DNA from: Euryodendron excelsum | Taxonomy: Eukaryota > Streptophyta > Magnoliopsida > Ericales > Pentaphylacaceae | Assembly: GCA_033060915.1 (NCBI GenBank) | Contig: CM065389.1 | Coordinates: 25,261,001 to 25,325,000, forward strand | Direction: 5' to 3' | DNA length: 64,000 nt | Part shown: in pieces, positions 11,758-22,666 of the stretch | Numbering within the stretch: position 1 is the stretch's first letter | Layout: the number at the start of each line of letters is the position of its first letter | Position numbers and translations under genes: made by a program | The notes under the pieces: generated by a model | The model's input: only the letters and a program-made list of their open reading frames with translations | The model's database searches: none | What the model was told of the DNA's origin: nothing

Positions 11758-12696
11758 TTAACCATTTGAAGTAGAAAAATGCTAAATACACTGGCATAAA
11801 ATCAATGGTATTTCTTATCGGCTGAAATGGTCGTGGATGTGGCTAATTCACCTCCGCCAATTAAATATTTAATTTTCACCGGAACTCATGGAAGAGAGGG
11901 GAGATAGAGATAAGTATGGAAGGGGAGAGAACAAAAAAGAAATAGCAGCAGTGCATCGTTTTTTATCTCCTTCCCTGATAAATCTTTTCCGTAGAGATTT
12001 TCATAGAATTTCTTTATTTTCATGACCTCAACCTGTGAACCCGTCACCAGTGAAGAATTGAACTTGTATAATTCTTTTGTTGTTGTTCATTACAATGATA
12101 ATCAATTGATATACAAAAATAAAAATAAAACAGAGAGAGACGAAAAACTAGACAGATGCTAGTAAATGGCTAGTGATTGAAATTGAGAATCAACAATCAT
12201 CCGAATTACACTTCCTTCATCTCAAACTTTTCAATTTTTTTTTTTTTTTTTGTTGTTGTTTTTTCAATTTTCTTGCTGTATTTTTGCTGCACGTTTTCAA
12301 ACTTTTCTCAGAAAAGGTTTCCTAGTCATAGCGAAATGTGTTGCCACATGGTCCACCATGTCAGCCGGTTAGATAATGCGGTGAATATTTCCGTGGTATG
12401 TGGCACTACTCTTTGAAGAATGGGATCTATCTATTTTGATGATTGAGCTTCTGGGTGATTTCTCTCAACACCTCCAAGAAGCTGGATAATATAAATGAAT
12501 CATTGCAGGTTTTTCCCTTCTCTTGAAGATGCATATCAACATTCCCTGTATGGTTGTGCAATCCAGAGACATGAACAACTGGAGTCAGAAACAGGAGGGG
12601 CAGGCTAATAACCTCCTCAAGGCAATAACTTCAAAATTCCTTCGCAGGTAATCAGCATACTTTGTAAGGGCATCTTTCGCATATTGTCTTGCGAAT
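11758..12696 (-). pseudogene. Truncated 3' end of the exonuclease gene, carried by duplication copy 1
   Basis: The minus strand matches the last exon, the short last intron and the end of the fourth exon of the intact exonuclease gene (18038-18370). The copy starts abruptly in exon 4 at about 12690. Its last intron has lost about 50 bp, and about 20 bp are missing from the last exon (around 12512), shifting the frame. A 647-bp block at 11771-12417 splits the codons just before the stop. It has no upstream exons, so it is a dead fragment created by the tandem duplication. Confidence 0.85.
11771..12417. other. 647-bp segment present only in copy 1
   Basis: Compared with copy 2, where CCATTTGAA runs directly into TGGGATCTAT, copy 1 has 647 extra bases bounded by TTTGAA on both sides (11765-11770 and 12412-12417). 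This looks like an insertion with a short target duplication of about 6-7 bp, or less likely a deletion in copy 2. It contains a T12 run near 12236 and no convincing coding sequence or terminal inverted repeats. Its class is unknown. Confidence 0.6.
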
Positions 12697-13207
12697 ATTA
12701 ATTTTTAAAAAAAAATTAAATGTTAGCTCGACTCCAAAAAGAAAAAACACTAGTATTCTCTCTTTATATGTTTGTATAGATTGACTTTGTTACGCACTTG
12801 CAACTTTTATTTGTTTTTCTACATTAATTAATATTATTCTAAGGTCACTCTGCCATATGAAAAATTATCTAATAAATTCAGGAGCAAAACACCAAGTTAC
12901 CATGATGATTGGATGTGTATGACCTATTAACAATAGACACTTTATGTGCGTTTTTTTTTTAGCCAACTCAGTGAGATAAATTTCAAACTTTAACAAGAAA
13001 GTGATTAATCCTATTATTTTCACATAGGAAATGGTATATGAAAAATTACAACATAGAAAATGTGACACTTGATTACTGGTATGACATATCACACCTTCAT
13101 GCTGATATGGAGTTTATATTTATAGGATAATTTCTCCTGTAATGCAGTTTTTATTTTTTTTATATAGCTTTATTTTTTCTCGAATAAAGGCGAGAGTCAA
13201 ACCACAA

Positions 13208-13578
13208 TAAGGCTGGACATTGGTAGGTTCAGGCCAAGCCCATACTAAAAATAATTTTCATTCGACTTATAATTATATATCAAGCCAGCCTAATTATAAA
13301 ATTATATTTCCAAAAACCCCCCGTTTAACCAAAAACAAAATTAATAAATAATTTTTTCTCTAAAAATAATCTAATTACATACACACACACACACATATAT
13401 ATATATTAAAATATATAAGTATATTATTTTATATATATTTCAAATATGGCTCGACTTCAAATAAAATTTTCAAGCCTGCCTATTAACATAATCAGACCTA
13501 AAAAAAAATTTCAAACCTTATACGTAATGGACGAACTTGGATGATCCTAGCGGACCATTGGAATTATGACCATCCCTA
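13208..13578. mobile_element. hAT-type MITE in duplication copy 2 (TSD AACCACAA)
   Basis: This 371-bp element is absent from the matching site of copy 1. It is flanked by a perfect 8-bp duplication AACCACAA (13200-13207 and 13579-13586). The ends TAAGGCTGGACAT and, on the other strand, TAGGGATGGTCAT agree at 10 of 13 bases. Internal words such as GGCAGGCTTGA (reverse strand) resemble the MITE at 4961-5461, so the two probably belong to one family in opposite orientation. Confidence 0.85.
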
Positions 13579-13719
13579 AACCACAATTGCATTTAAGCAT
13601 GAACTTTTTAAGATTTTCACCAATTTATGAGAGTATTCCAAAAATTCTTATAAATATGTATGTAGATTGTAGAATATGTTTTCTTCCTAAGTCCGACTAA
13701 GATATATAAAATTGTAAAC

Positions 13720-14104
13720 CAATGTTTTGAAAATCGAACCGTTAAGCGAACCGTAAAAGAGATCAGGTCACGAGTTACTGGTTCAACAGTCGGATCAACA
13801 GTTTTTGACTCATGATGTCATAATTATGTCATTAATTAATTTATTAATAGTAATAAAATGTATTTTATTTTTTTACACTAGTTTTAATATTTAAAATTTA
13901 AAATTTTATTTTAAAAATTGAACCGACCGGTTCAATTATCGAGATTACCAAGTTTATTGACCGGGTCAGAGTTTAACTATGAGTTTGACTGAATTTGACC
14001 GAGTTTTGACTAAAATAAATTTTAAAAGTTAATTGGACTGTTACTTAGTCTGATTTTTATTTTTTAATTCAACCGACCAATCCGGTCCGATTTTCAAAAC
14101 AATG
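13720..14104. mobile_element. hAT-type MITE in duplication copy 2 (TSD TTGTAAAC)
   Basis: This 385-bp element has long terminal inverted repeats, CAATGTTTTGAAAATCGAAC at the left and CATTGTTTTGAAAATCGGAC at the right (18 of 20). It sits between perfect 8-bp duplications TTGTAAAC at 13712-13719 and 14105-14112. Copy 1 has the empty site near 8180-8215. The ends belong to a widespread plant group of non-autonomous hAT elements with TGTTTTGAAAA termini. It lies about 300 bp upstream of the second MADS gene and could affect its promoter (inference). Confidence 0.92.
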
Positions 14105-14258
14105 TTGTAAACATTCTTGTACAGAAATGATATTTATTAAGAGCTCATAAGGAAGCCGTTGGTAAGTCATTTCAAATGCCGAGGGAAAGGACATCCCGCT
14201 TAATTTTATTATAGTAGCCGTTGATATATGCCTTGACGTTGCAAAAACCAGTGAAACA

Positions 14259-14262
<4 letters not shown>

Positions 14263-14293
<31 letters not shown>

Positions 14294-14359
14294 AACTAGT
14301 TTTAGTTTCTCTCTCTATAGTTAAAGTCCTTTAGTTTCTCTCTCTATAGGTAAAGTCCA
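14263..14359 (+). repeat. (CT)n tract and 29-bp tandem repeat before MADS copy 2
   Basis: A CT microsatellite at about 14263-14292 is followed by two near-identical units holding TTAGTTTCTCTCTCTATAG (about 14302-14359). Copy 1 has only a short CT tract at this place, so the leader has expanded in copy 2. Pyrimidine-rich leaders like this often lie at plant transcription starts. Confidence 0.7.
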
Positions 14360-14410
14360 TTAGGGTAGCATTCTCTGCTACTAAATACAATTCTACCTGT
14401 AAGTATATGC

Positions 14411-15145
14411 ATGGCTTCGACTACTACGAAGGGAAGCTTGTTGAAACGAACAAACACTCTGAAGAAGAAGACCTTCGAGTTGGCCACCCTCTGTGGCGTC
14501 GATGCCGTTCTGATCATCTTTGAAGCCGATGGACCCCAATTGGGGGGCCAGAGCCGTCCGATCGAGCCCCAGACTTGGCCCGAAAGCCCTCACGAAGTCC
14601 GACGGATTCTGAAACGTTACCAAGATTGCACGGATTTGGATCGCCGTGAACGAAAGAGACGAAAGATTGAGGTTCTTGATTATGATCGGGGCGGTGAAGC
14701 GGAAATCAAGAACGAAAGTGAGATTCCGACTGTTGAATCCCTCTCCGCCGAGGATATGAAGATGCTTCTGTCTGCACTGGATTCTAAGCTGTTAACGGTT
14801 AATGACAGAATACGAGAATTGGAGGCGGCGGCGGCAGCGGCGGAGGGGATTCAGTGCTGTGCCGGCACACCTGATGGAATTTGTGATCTTACAGCTTTTG
14901 AATGTGACTGGCAAGCTTTATGCGATGATGAATCTGTATCTCCTTTGCAGCTCCTGATGGACGGTCCAGATTATGACCTAAGCGATGATTCCCTGTTTCT
15001 CTCCCAGAATTGGGGTTGCGGAGTGGGTCCATCATTCACCCACCAAAGTGATGATCATCATCTGTTGATGTACGACCCAGGTCCATCATGCCAAGGCAAC
15101 AATGACATTGGACAAGAAAATCATAGAAACGGAGGGCCTTGGTGA
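14411..15145 (+). CDS. Type I MADS-box protein, copy 2 (N-terminally short)
   Basis: This is a paralogue of the gene at 8444-9169, 244 residues, one exon, similar along its whole length. It keeps the half MADS domain (KKKTFELATLCGVDAVLIIF), the 'TWPESPHEVRRILKRYQD' block, the basic 'RRERKRRKIE' patch and the acidic C-terminal tail ending in GGPW. The main length changes are multiples of three: an alanine run near residue 140 gained residues through a GCG/GCA repeat, and one Asp codon is lost. Both copies therefore stayed open, which suggests purifying selection or recent origin. Like its sister it lacks the first DNA-contacting residues of the MADS domain. It is presumably a nuclear regulator; its targets cannot be told from sequence. 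Confidence 0.8.
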   Translation: MASTTTKGSLLKRTNTLKKKTFELATLCGVDAVLIIFEADGPQLGGQSRPIEPQTWPESPHEVRRILKRYQDCTDLDRRERKRRKIEVLDYDRGGEAEIKNESEIPTVESLSAEDMKMLLSALDSKLLTVNDRIRELEAAAAAAEGIQCCAGTPDGICDLTAFECDWQALCDDESVSPLQLLMDGPDYDLSDDSLFLSQNWGCGVGPSFTHQSDDHHLLMYDPGPSCQGNNDIGQENHRNGGPW

Positions 15146-18037
15146 AACCATAACCAAGAACAACATTTGATATTCGTTTCGTCTTTATTATTCTGTTTTT
15201 CCTTGTTTTTGTCAAAGGGCTCTACACCATTATTTTTATTTTCATGATTCTTTATTTGTAATGTGTTTATTTTGTCATATACTAGGAATTATTTTTTGTT
15301 TTGGGGGTCAGATTTGTTAAAAAAAAAGGGGTCAAAAGTAATTTTATTTTCCCACTTTTGGCTCTGTAATGCTTCTTTATTATGGTAATCAAAAGTTCGT
15401 TTAATAAATTTACGCATCATCATCGTGTTGACGACGAGAAGTTTGATTTTGTGCAACAAAGCTTAGTTCAGCTATGCTACCATACCAAGCTAAGGATTGA
15501 ACAAGCAACATTAATTCCTGTTGAATTTATTGTTAAGCTGAAGCAAGCTTGAGATTAAATTTCATCTGCATGTATCTCAGTGAATGCAGTATGATTAACA
15601 ATTAATTTACTTAGAAAGTTCAGTTAAGCTCATAGGCAAATGAATGTCCAGCAGTGTCTGATTAAGCTCATCTCTTCTTGCCCACAAAAAAAAAAAATAA
15701 AAATAAAAAGGCCTCATATGCAAACTCAAGCCTAGCAAAACATGAATGAACCATAGGCTAAATATGCTAATTGAGCTCAATTCTAAGCTTGAGATAAATC
15801 TAAATACAATCCAATGAAAGCTGAAAAAGTTTTGCAACTCAACTGATCGAAAAGAAAAGCAATTGCAGTGTATCCTACATGAGGACCTATCTGTTGTAAA
15901 ATGAACAAGCTACTCGAGCTCGGCTCGTGTTCGGCTTGTTAAATACTTAACATCCACTGATTCCTTTCCAAGAGTTATGTTGGGTTCTCCAAACTACCAA
16001 AATTGTGCTGAAGAACTCTGAAATTTCAAATCAATCCAACTTAGAAGCACCAAGTTCTGATCTTTTACAACTAATGGCATCAGACTTGGAGGAGGAAAAT
16101 GTAAAAAAATATTAAAAGCGAAAGGAGATTGCAAAGCTCAAAGTGAAGGTACAATTACTTAAAAATCTAAAATCTACAAATGCAAATCTAATTTTGGAGA
16201 TTGGAAGCTTCAATCTTCCACCATTTCTTTTGGTGGTTTTGAGTTCAGCCCGTAACAATTTCAAACACACCGAGTAGCAGCAGTTACAACCAATACTGGA
16301 GGCCGACATCAGTTTTTCATTTACTTCTGACCATGGTCTTCCTTATGAGATGAGAAACGTGTTTATTTTCCCTACAGCATGACAAGAATACAATGAAACT
16401 ACTACACACCAGCCAGGGAGAGAGAGAGAGAGAGTATTTAGACAAGTGTAGCTCTTACCCAGAGAGGAGTCTGCATAGTGAACCATGAGGTTCCGCGAAG
16501 CAGTTTGCAGCACTCTGATTTTCCAAGCAATTACATTCTTTCATAGAGCATGGGAATTGTATTAGTTGTTTCACAGGAGATGGTTCCTAAAAGCTTCAAG
16601 CAAATTATATGTAGTGTAATGTCAGTGGAATGTCTTTGCATATATGTAGTGTAAATAACACCTCTTTTTTAGTTTTTTATTTTTTATTTTTTATTTTTTA
16701 TTTTTTATTTTTAAATACCATCTGATTAAATAGCTTTTCTAGATGATGTTTCTGTCCTCCAAATTGATTAAACAAACAAAAGCTATTGAAAAGTTTCAGG
16801 AATGCCTAAAGATTTTATAAAGGCCTTAGAAATATAATTGTTTCCCGCGAAACGGGAACAAATGCAGAGATGCACCTTAACATAGGGTAAAGGCGTGGTT
16901 AATCCCACATTCTAGACACAGGGTTAGTGCTTTTGTATTTTAATGCTTTATTCTGTATTTTATTACTTATTAAAAAAATATTTTGTATTTTATTGGACAT
17001 ATGTTGGTGTGCTAGTCTATGTGGAAGAGCAACAAAGAGGTGTCTGTGGAAGAAAGTCAACATATGTTAAGTAAAGGCTTTTACTCATGGCTTCTGCACA
17101 ACGGATGTACTGACAAATGCCATGCTTCAATACAACAATATGGAATTTCTGACATTATAAATCATGTACTACATTTATTTATTTGTTTACTTATTTTCAT
17201 AAGCACACCAGAAACACGCATTTCCCTTTCGGGACTCGGAGCACCTCTCCCTTGAGGATGGCAGGACATACCACTTAAGCTAGCCATAATTGGTTATAAT
17301 TATAAATTACCCGGAAGTTGCACATTATGATTTTTTTTTCTTTTTTTGGAATGTTGGAAATCTTATATGCCTGATGAGTAGTTCTCCTCAAACTTGTCCG
17401 ATTTACTACCCTCCTTTTCCCACTGAAAAGTAGTTGAGATTTTAATTCTGCAATCATATTGATTCTCAAATTATTGTGATCTTTCCTTTGTCCTGATGAT
17501 CCTAATGCCTTGTTATGTCCAATGACGCATTTGGTGTTTTCCCAAATCTTTACTGGAGAAGTTAGTCCCGCAAACAGAAATTTCCTGCCATCTGCTTAAT
17601 ATATTAGGTCCTTAATCTGCCACAACACAGAAAGGCAGAACAACTAAAGTGATATGTTTTAGCGTGAAAGCTCTGTTACTATTTTCAAGCAAAGCCACTT
17701 TTGCATGTCTTTATTAGAAGTATTACAGTAAAAATCAGAAAGTTTTAGATATCTCTTCTAACCAGTAAAGCATATCCTTCAACTACTTTAAATGATCTAT
17801 GGGGGCCAAAAGCCATCTATTGTTCCTAAAGCTTAGCTAGCAAAGAAAGTGAGAGTAGAAGTGCCTACATCATTAGCTTATAATGCAGCGTGGTTCTTTG
17901 AATCTAAACTAAAAAGGATGCATATATCCAACTTAGGAGATTCAGGAATTGAACAACAAGAAATCTTAATACCTTCCAGAAGTGGTTAAATGTTGCATCC
18001 TTAAAAGAAGTTGAAACCACTAAGACTTTTTTGAAGC
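15146..18037. other. Non-coding 3' flank of MADS copy 2
   Basis: No gene is supported. The region aligns with 9170-11757. It contains a (TTTTTA)n-like repeat at 16673-16713 and a short (GA)n at about 16419-16434. A block near 17235-17320 has no clear match in copy 1. Confidence 0.5.
16673..16713 (+). repeat. (TTTTTA)n minisatellite
   Basis: About seven units of T5-6 A stand in a row. This is a simple-sequence expansion not seen at the matching site of duplication copy 1. Confidence 0.8.
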
Positions 18038-21000
18038 TTAACCATTTGAATGGGATCTATTTTGGTGATTCAGCTTCTGGGTTTCTCCTAACAGCTTCAA
18101 GAAGTTGGATAAGACAACTGAATCATTGCAGGTTTCTCTCTCAGACAACCACTCCTCTTGAAGATGAACATCGACATCCCTGTATGGTTGTGTGATCCAG
18201 AGGCATCAACAACTGGAGTTATCAAACAGGAAGGACAGGCTACACGAAGACTCTGCTTCCATGGTGTAAGACACTATGAGGAAAGACATTACCTCCTCAA
18301 GGCAAGAACTTCATAATTCCTTCGCAGGTAATCAGCATACTTTGTAAGGGCATCTTGCGCGTATTGTCTGCCCACAGTTCTTACTGCTGCTGCATTTAGT
18401 AAATTTTCCAGTGAACCATGCTTTTTCAAGAGCTTGAGTGCGGTCTTTCGACCAAAACCAGGAACTACATGTTGAATCCCAGGAACTCCATCAACTTCAT
18501 CACCCATTATGCATCCTACAAAATACAACTTCATTCAGAAAAGTAAGAGAAGGCAAAGTGCATCAACAGCTGTTCATGATCCTTATAGAGGTTACAAATA
18601 GGCAGAACATGGTTATTTCCTACTTGGGTCTTCTTTGCTGTCAGTCCAACCACTTGAATTTATTTATAGAAGCGTAAGATATTGGGTCTTGCTCAAAGGA
18701 ATATCTTACATAAGATATTTGTTGGGTAATCTGTACCAAGTGATTCTAAACAGGGTAGAGAAAGACAAATACAAATGCATGCAGATGGAAAGAAGCCAGA
18801 AGAGACTAAACAATTTTGGTTCAGAAAGAGAAAAAATTAATTAAAAAATATACTAAACATTCCTAAAGCAAAACTAATAAATGGTAAAGCCACTGCTAGG
18901 TGTATCAACCTACCAGTCTGTATCAGTTTATAAGTGTCAATCTGATATAGAGACCATATAGCTTGTTTAACAGTTTTGACTCCTTTTGTAGTTTGTTCTG
19001 TGTTTGTCAATTACTTAACCCATTTCATTGATATACAGACCATACAACCTGCTCAACCCACATATATTCTGAATGAGGAGGAGGCACATATAAAACACCG
19101 TTAAGATACATCTTTCTGTTCAATATGCTTGTCTCAAAAGGCTTAGAGATGTGAAATTGTACATGAATCTTCATTGGGTAGGAGAGACAGCAGCAATCCC
19201 TACCTGCACCCCAACAGTGTGGGGAAGATGCATAGCCCATAGACCTACAAACACTCCCACCACTCTCACAAGTTGGGCAATTTGAACCCAACACATGTGC
19301 AAGATGAATGAGCACATTAAACCTCTTGCCTACCCAAAGCAGTGGTCAAAAACTTAACATTCATTTCTTTGATTGGAAATTTGGAAGAAACGTAGCATAC
19401 CAAACTGAAGTAATATCAGGGAAACTAATATCTATTAATATGAAATGACTCAAATGAAAAAATATCTGGGGCACAGACATATATATTTAAGGTGGAAGAT
19501 GAAAGCAGACTCTGCTAATGAATATTGAAAGTTGAAATCTGAAACCTTCTCCAGAAAGTGCATAGAATCCAACATGAAATTGGGTTTTTGCTCTGGGCAA
19601 AGAGAAAAAATCTAGAACACGCACCATGGATGGCAATGGCAGAGATTGGTTGGGAAGAGTGAACAACCAAGGATTAAGCAAGGGAGCCTATGAGACATCC
19701 CCTACTATCTCTTCTGATTTTATCCCCTTTTTAATAGGAACTTTCATTTTTCTTGAATGATCCTAACATCCTTTTTTCTTTCTTGAACTAACATATCCCA
19801 TAATAAAACCCCACACAATTGAAACGAAAAAAAAAAAAATTATGAAAAGAGGCAACAGATATAAACACAAATTGATATTAAGTACACTTAAAGAGCTCTA
19901 CAGGATACTGGACAGCTCAGTAAGGAAATATAGTCATAGCTAGTCACCAACAAAATCCATACATACCACGTATGGTAAGTTTAACAATGTATGATTGATC
20001 ATGAAAGTGAAATCAGAACAGACTGTCATATACTTACTAAGACTCAAATCAGAGGATGGATCACAACTGTACTGTGCTATGTAGTGTTTTAGGGTGTAAA
20101 AAGACCAACGGTCAAACTCGGGCATGGGCATAACAATTTGCACGTCCTCAGAGATTAGTTGCTTGAAATCTTTATCAGGAGAGGCAATGACCACTCGGAA
20201 TCCTCTTTGTAATACTTCATCAACAAGTGTAGCCACAACATCATCTGTTTCATGGCCTTCAATTTTTACAACCTGCATCAGTTTTCATTCTCATAGTGAA
20301 CGTAGTGGAACTAAAATTATAAAATCTCAGTTCATCAACAATCCAATGCATTAAGTCCTTGTTCTTCCAACAACTTCATGGTGAGTGTTGACTGAATAGA
20401 AATATTTCACATGCCCGTGGAATGTAAAGCCCAAAGAAGAGTCATTCATTGAAAGAAAAAGAAACGAAGGAATAAAAAGGAGGAAAGCAATGCACTGATT
20501 TTCTGTCATTCCTGCCAACTTGCTAGATCTGCACTAGACAAGGACTTCTAAAAACATTTCACTTCCAAAGGGGGAAAAAGTCTTCCTTAATAAGTTTACA
20601 TAGAAATGGAGCCAATCGCAGTATATAGAGACAGCAGTATAGAGGCGAAGACCATATCTCGACACCAGGAATGGCTTAGACTATCCAACTGTCTCATTTC
20701 TTTCTTCATTTTCTTTATTTCCAACAGGGTGTCTAGGTTTTTGACCAACTACTCCCTCAAGCTCATGCAAGGCCACTATCCACATAAACTAGATAAACTT
20801 TATGCATTGCATGAATGATAGCTGGCCATAGGAGGGCATGGGGAGGGTTCAAACTTGAGACCTCATGCTTTGCAGAAGGCCAACCTACCACTAGGTCGCG
20901 CCATATGCTTTCGACCTACCTCATTTCTTGTCCTATTTCTATTATATGTATAAATAAATGTATATTTAAGGGTTTCACTAGAGAACATAATCAAATCCAG

Positions 21001-22615
21001 TAAAGATGGTTTTCAAAAAATAAGCTACAAATCACATCATCATAAAAATACCAAAAAAAAAAAAAATGCATGAAATAAATTTAATTGAAATGGCATGATA
21101 GTTTCTTTTTGTAATAAGAAATATCGACCCTTAACTCATTACTCATCACTGGATTTAAGTTGAGACTCTTTTAAATAATCCATGTAAATTAGAAGGCATT
21201 CAGAAATTGTTTATGCTCCACTGGTTGTCAATATGCAGTCAAAAGAAAGGAAAGGAACAAAAAATGTCTGGGGATGGAATTCTTGTCAGAGTGGTAAATC
21301 TCCTTCTATCCACTACAAGAGATGTTTTCAAGTTTGCAAGTTTTCAAAATCAAACAAACATTTAACCACACAGAAAAGAGTTTTTTTTCCCAGCAACGGT
21401 AGTAATTATCTGAATTATTAAAGCATGCTATACCAGATTAACAGCTCTAACATAGTGAAATTTCAGATGCAAATTAGGGGTTCGGGAATAACCATAATAC
21501 ATAAGAACCATTACATAAATGTATATAATAAAGCTTACTCACCGGCACGTTCAGTTCCTTGAGCACGTCAATGACAACATGATGTGACGTCCAAACAGGA
21601 CCTTTTGAAAATCTTTGTGACACTGAGTATTGTCTTGAGAATTTTTTCCTATGTGCCTTATATGAAGGTAATAATTGTCTGCGATACTCATTACCTCTTT
21701 CCCCATCAATAACCTACAAACCAATATTCCAGTTCAGTCTTAGAAAAACCAAACAGAAAAACGCTCATATTAACTTAACCATGAAATATAATATCCACAA
21801 TATTTGAGGCATACAGCATACCCATATTTTTAAGACTCTTTATATGGGCACCAGATGATCAATCTAATAGCTTAAGCTGAATTTGTGCAGTACAACTTAG
21901 ACATATCGTCAACAACGGTAGCATACATCCGTTATTTTGGTATTTCATACTAGTTATACATTTATATAATCAACAAGGGTCTCATACACCAATTATTTTG
22001 GTACGTCATACATTGTCTTTGTGTGTTTGTCAGTTGACCACTACTATAAGTTATCAAATCCATGTCAATAATTAGCCATGTGATTGTCATTCCATACATT
22101 GTCTCTGTGTGTTTGTTAGTCAACCACTACTATATTTATCAAATCCATGTTGATAATTAGCCATGTGATTGTCAAGCTTTGTTTGGAACTTGGAATTCTT
22201 ATTTTCCTTCATTACCTTTCTTTTTTGGTTAAGGAAAATAAAGAGCAAAGTTTTGTTTTCCCTTCTACTTCAAAATTTTCTTTACGAAATGGCAAGAAAC
22301 AATAAAAAAGAGTAGCAATGATATCTAGAACTAAAAACTTTTCCACATACTTCTATCATATTTTCTTTTCCTCAATGTTTCAATGATAATCAAACAAGGA
22401 ACAACGATTTCCTTTGCATTCTCTCGTCTTTCAACCCACTAAATCCGTGAACCAAACACAGCATTAATGTATCAACTTTTTTTCTTTTTCTGGGACCTCC
22501 ATATATCCATTTTATTAACATGCTGTACCTTGTTGGAAGGTTCTAACAAATTTTCAACTACAGTACACTAATTTTCAAGAAACCGAAGGCCTACGTACGC
22601 TTACAACATGGGAAC

Positions 22616-22666
<51 letters not shown>

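Larger units (their letters stand above)
7484..12696. repeat. Tandem segmental duplication, copy 1
   Basis: Long stretches match 12697-18370 in the same order and direction. They include the lead-in (ATTAATTTTT...CTCGACTCC), a block starting near 7610 (TCTAAGGTCAC), the MADS gene, its 3' flank, 'CCTGATGAGTAGT' near 10908, 'TCTATGGGGGC' near 11340, and the last exon of the exonuclease gene. The unit is about 5.2 kb. Its right end stops inside what is an exon in the intact gene (ATATTGTCT, near 12690), which marks the recombination junction. Copy 1 lacks both MITEs found in copy 2. Confidence 0.9.
12697..18370. repeat. Tandem segmental duplication, copy 2
   Basis: This is the second, right-hand copy of the unit seen at 7484-12696. 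It contains the second MADS gene and runs into the intact exonuclease gene, whose last two exons supply its right end. The unit is about 5.67 kb, longer than copy 1 mainly because of two MITE insertions (13208-13578 and 13720-14104, with their duplicated 8-bp targets). Because the exonuclease gene continues beyond the unit here, this side is probably the ancestral location. Confidence 0.9.
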
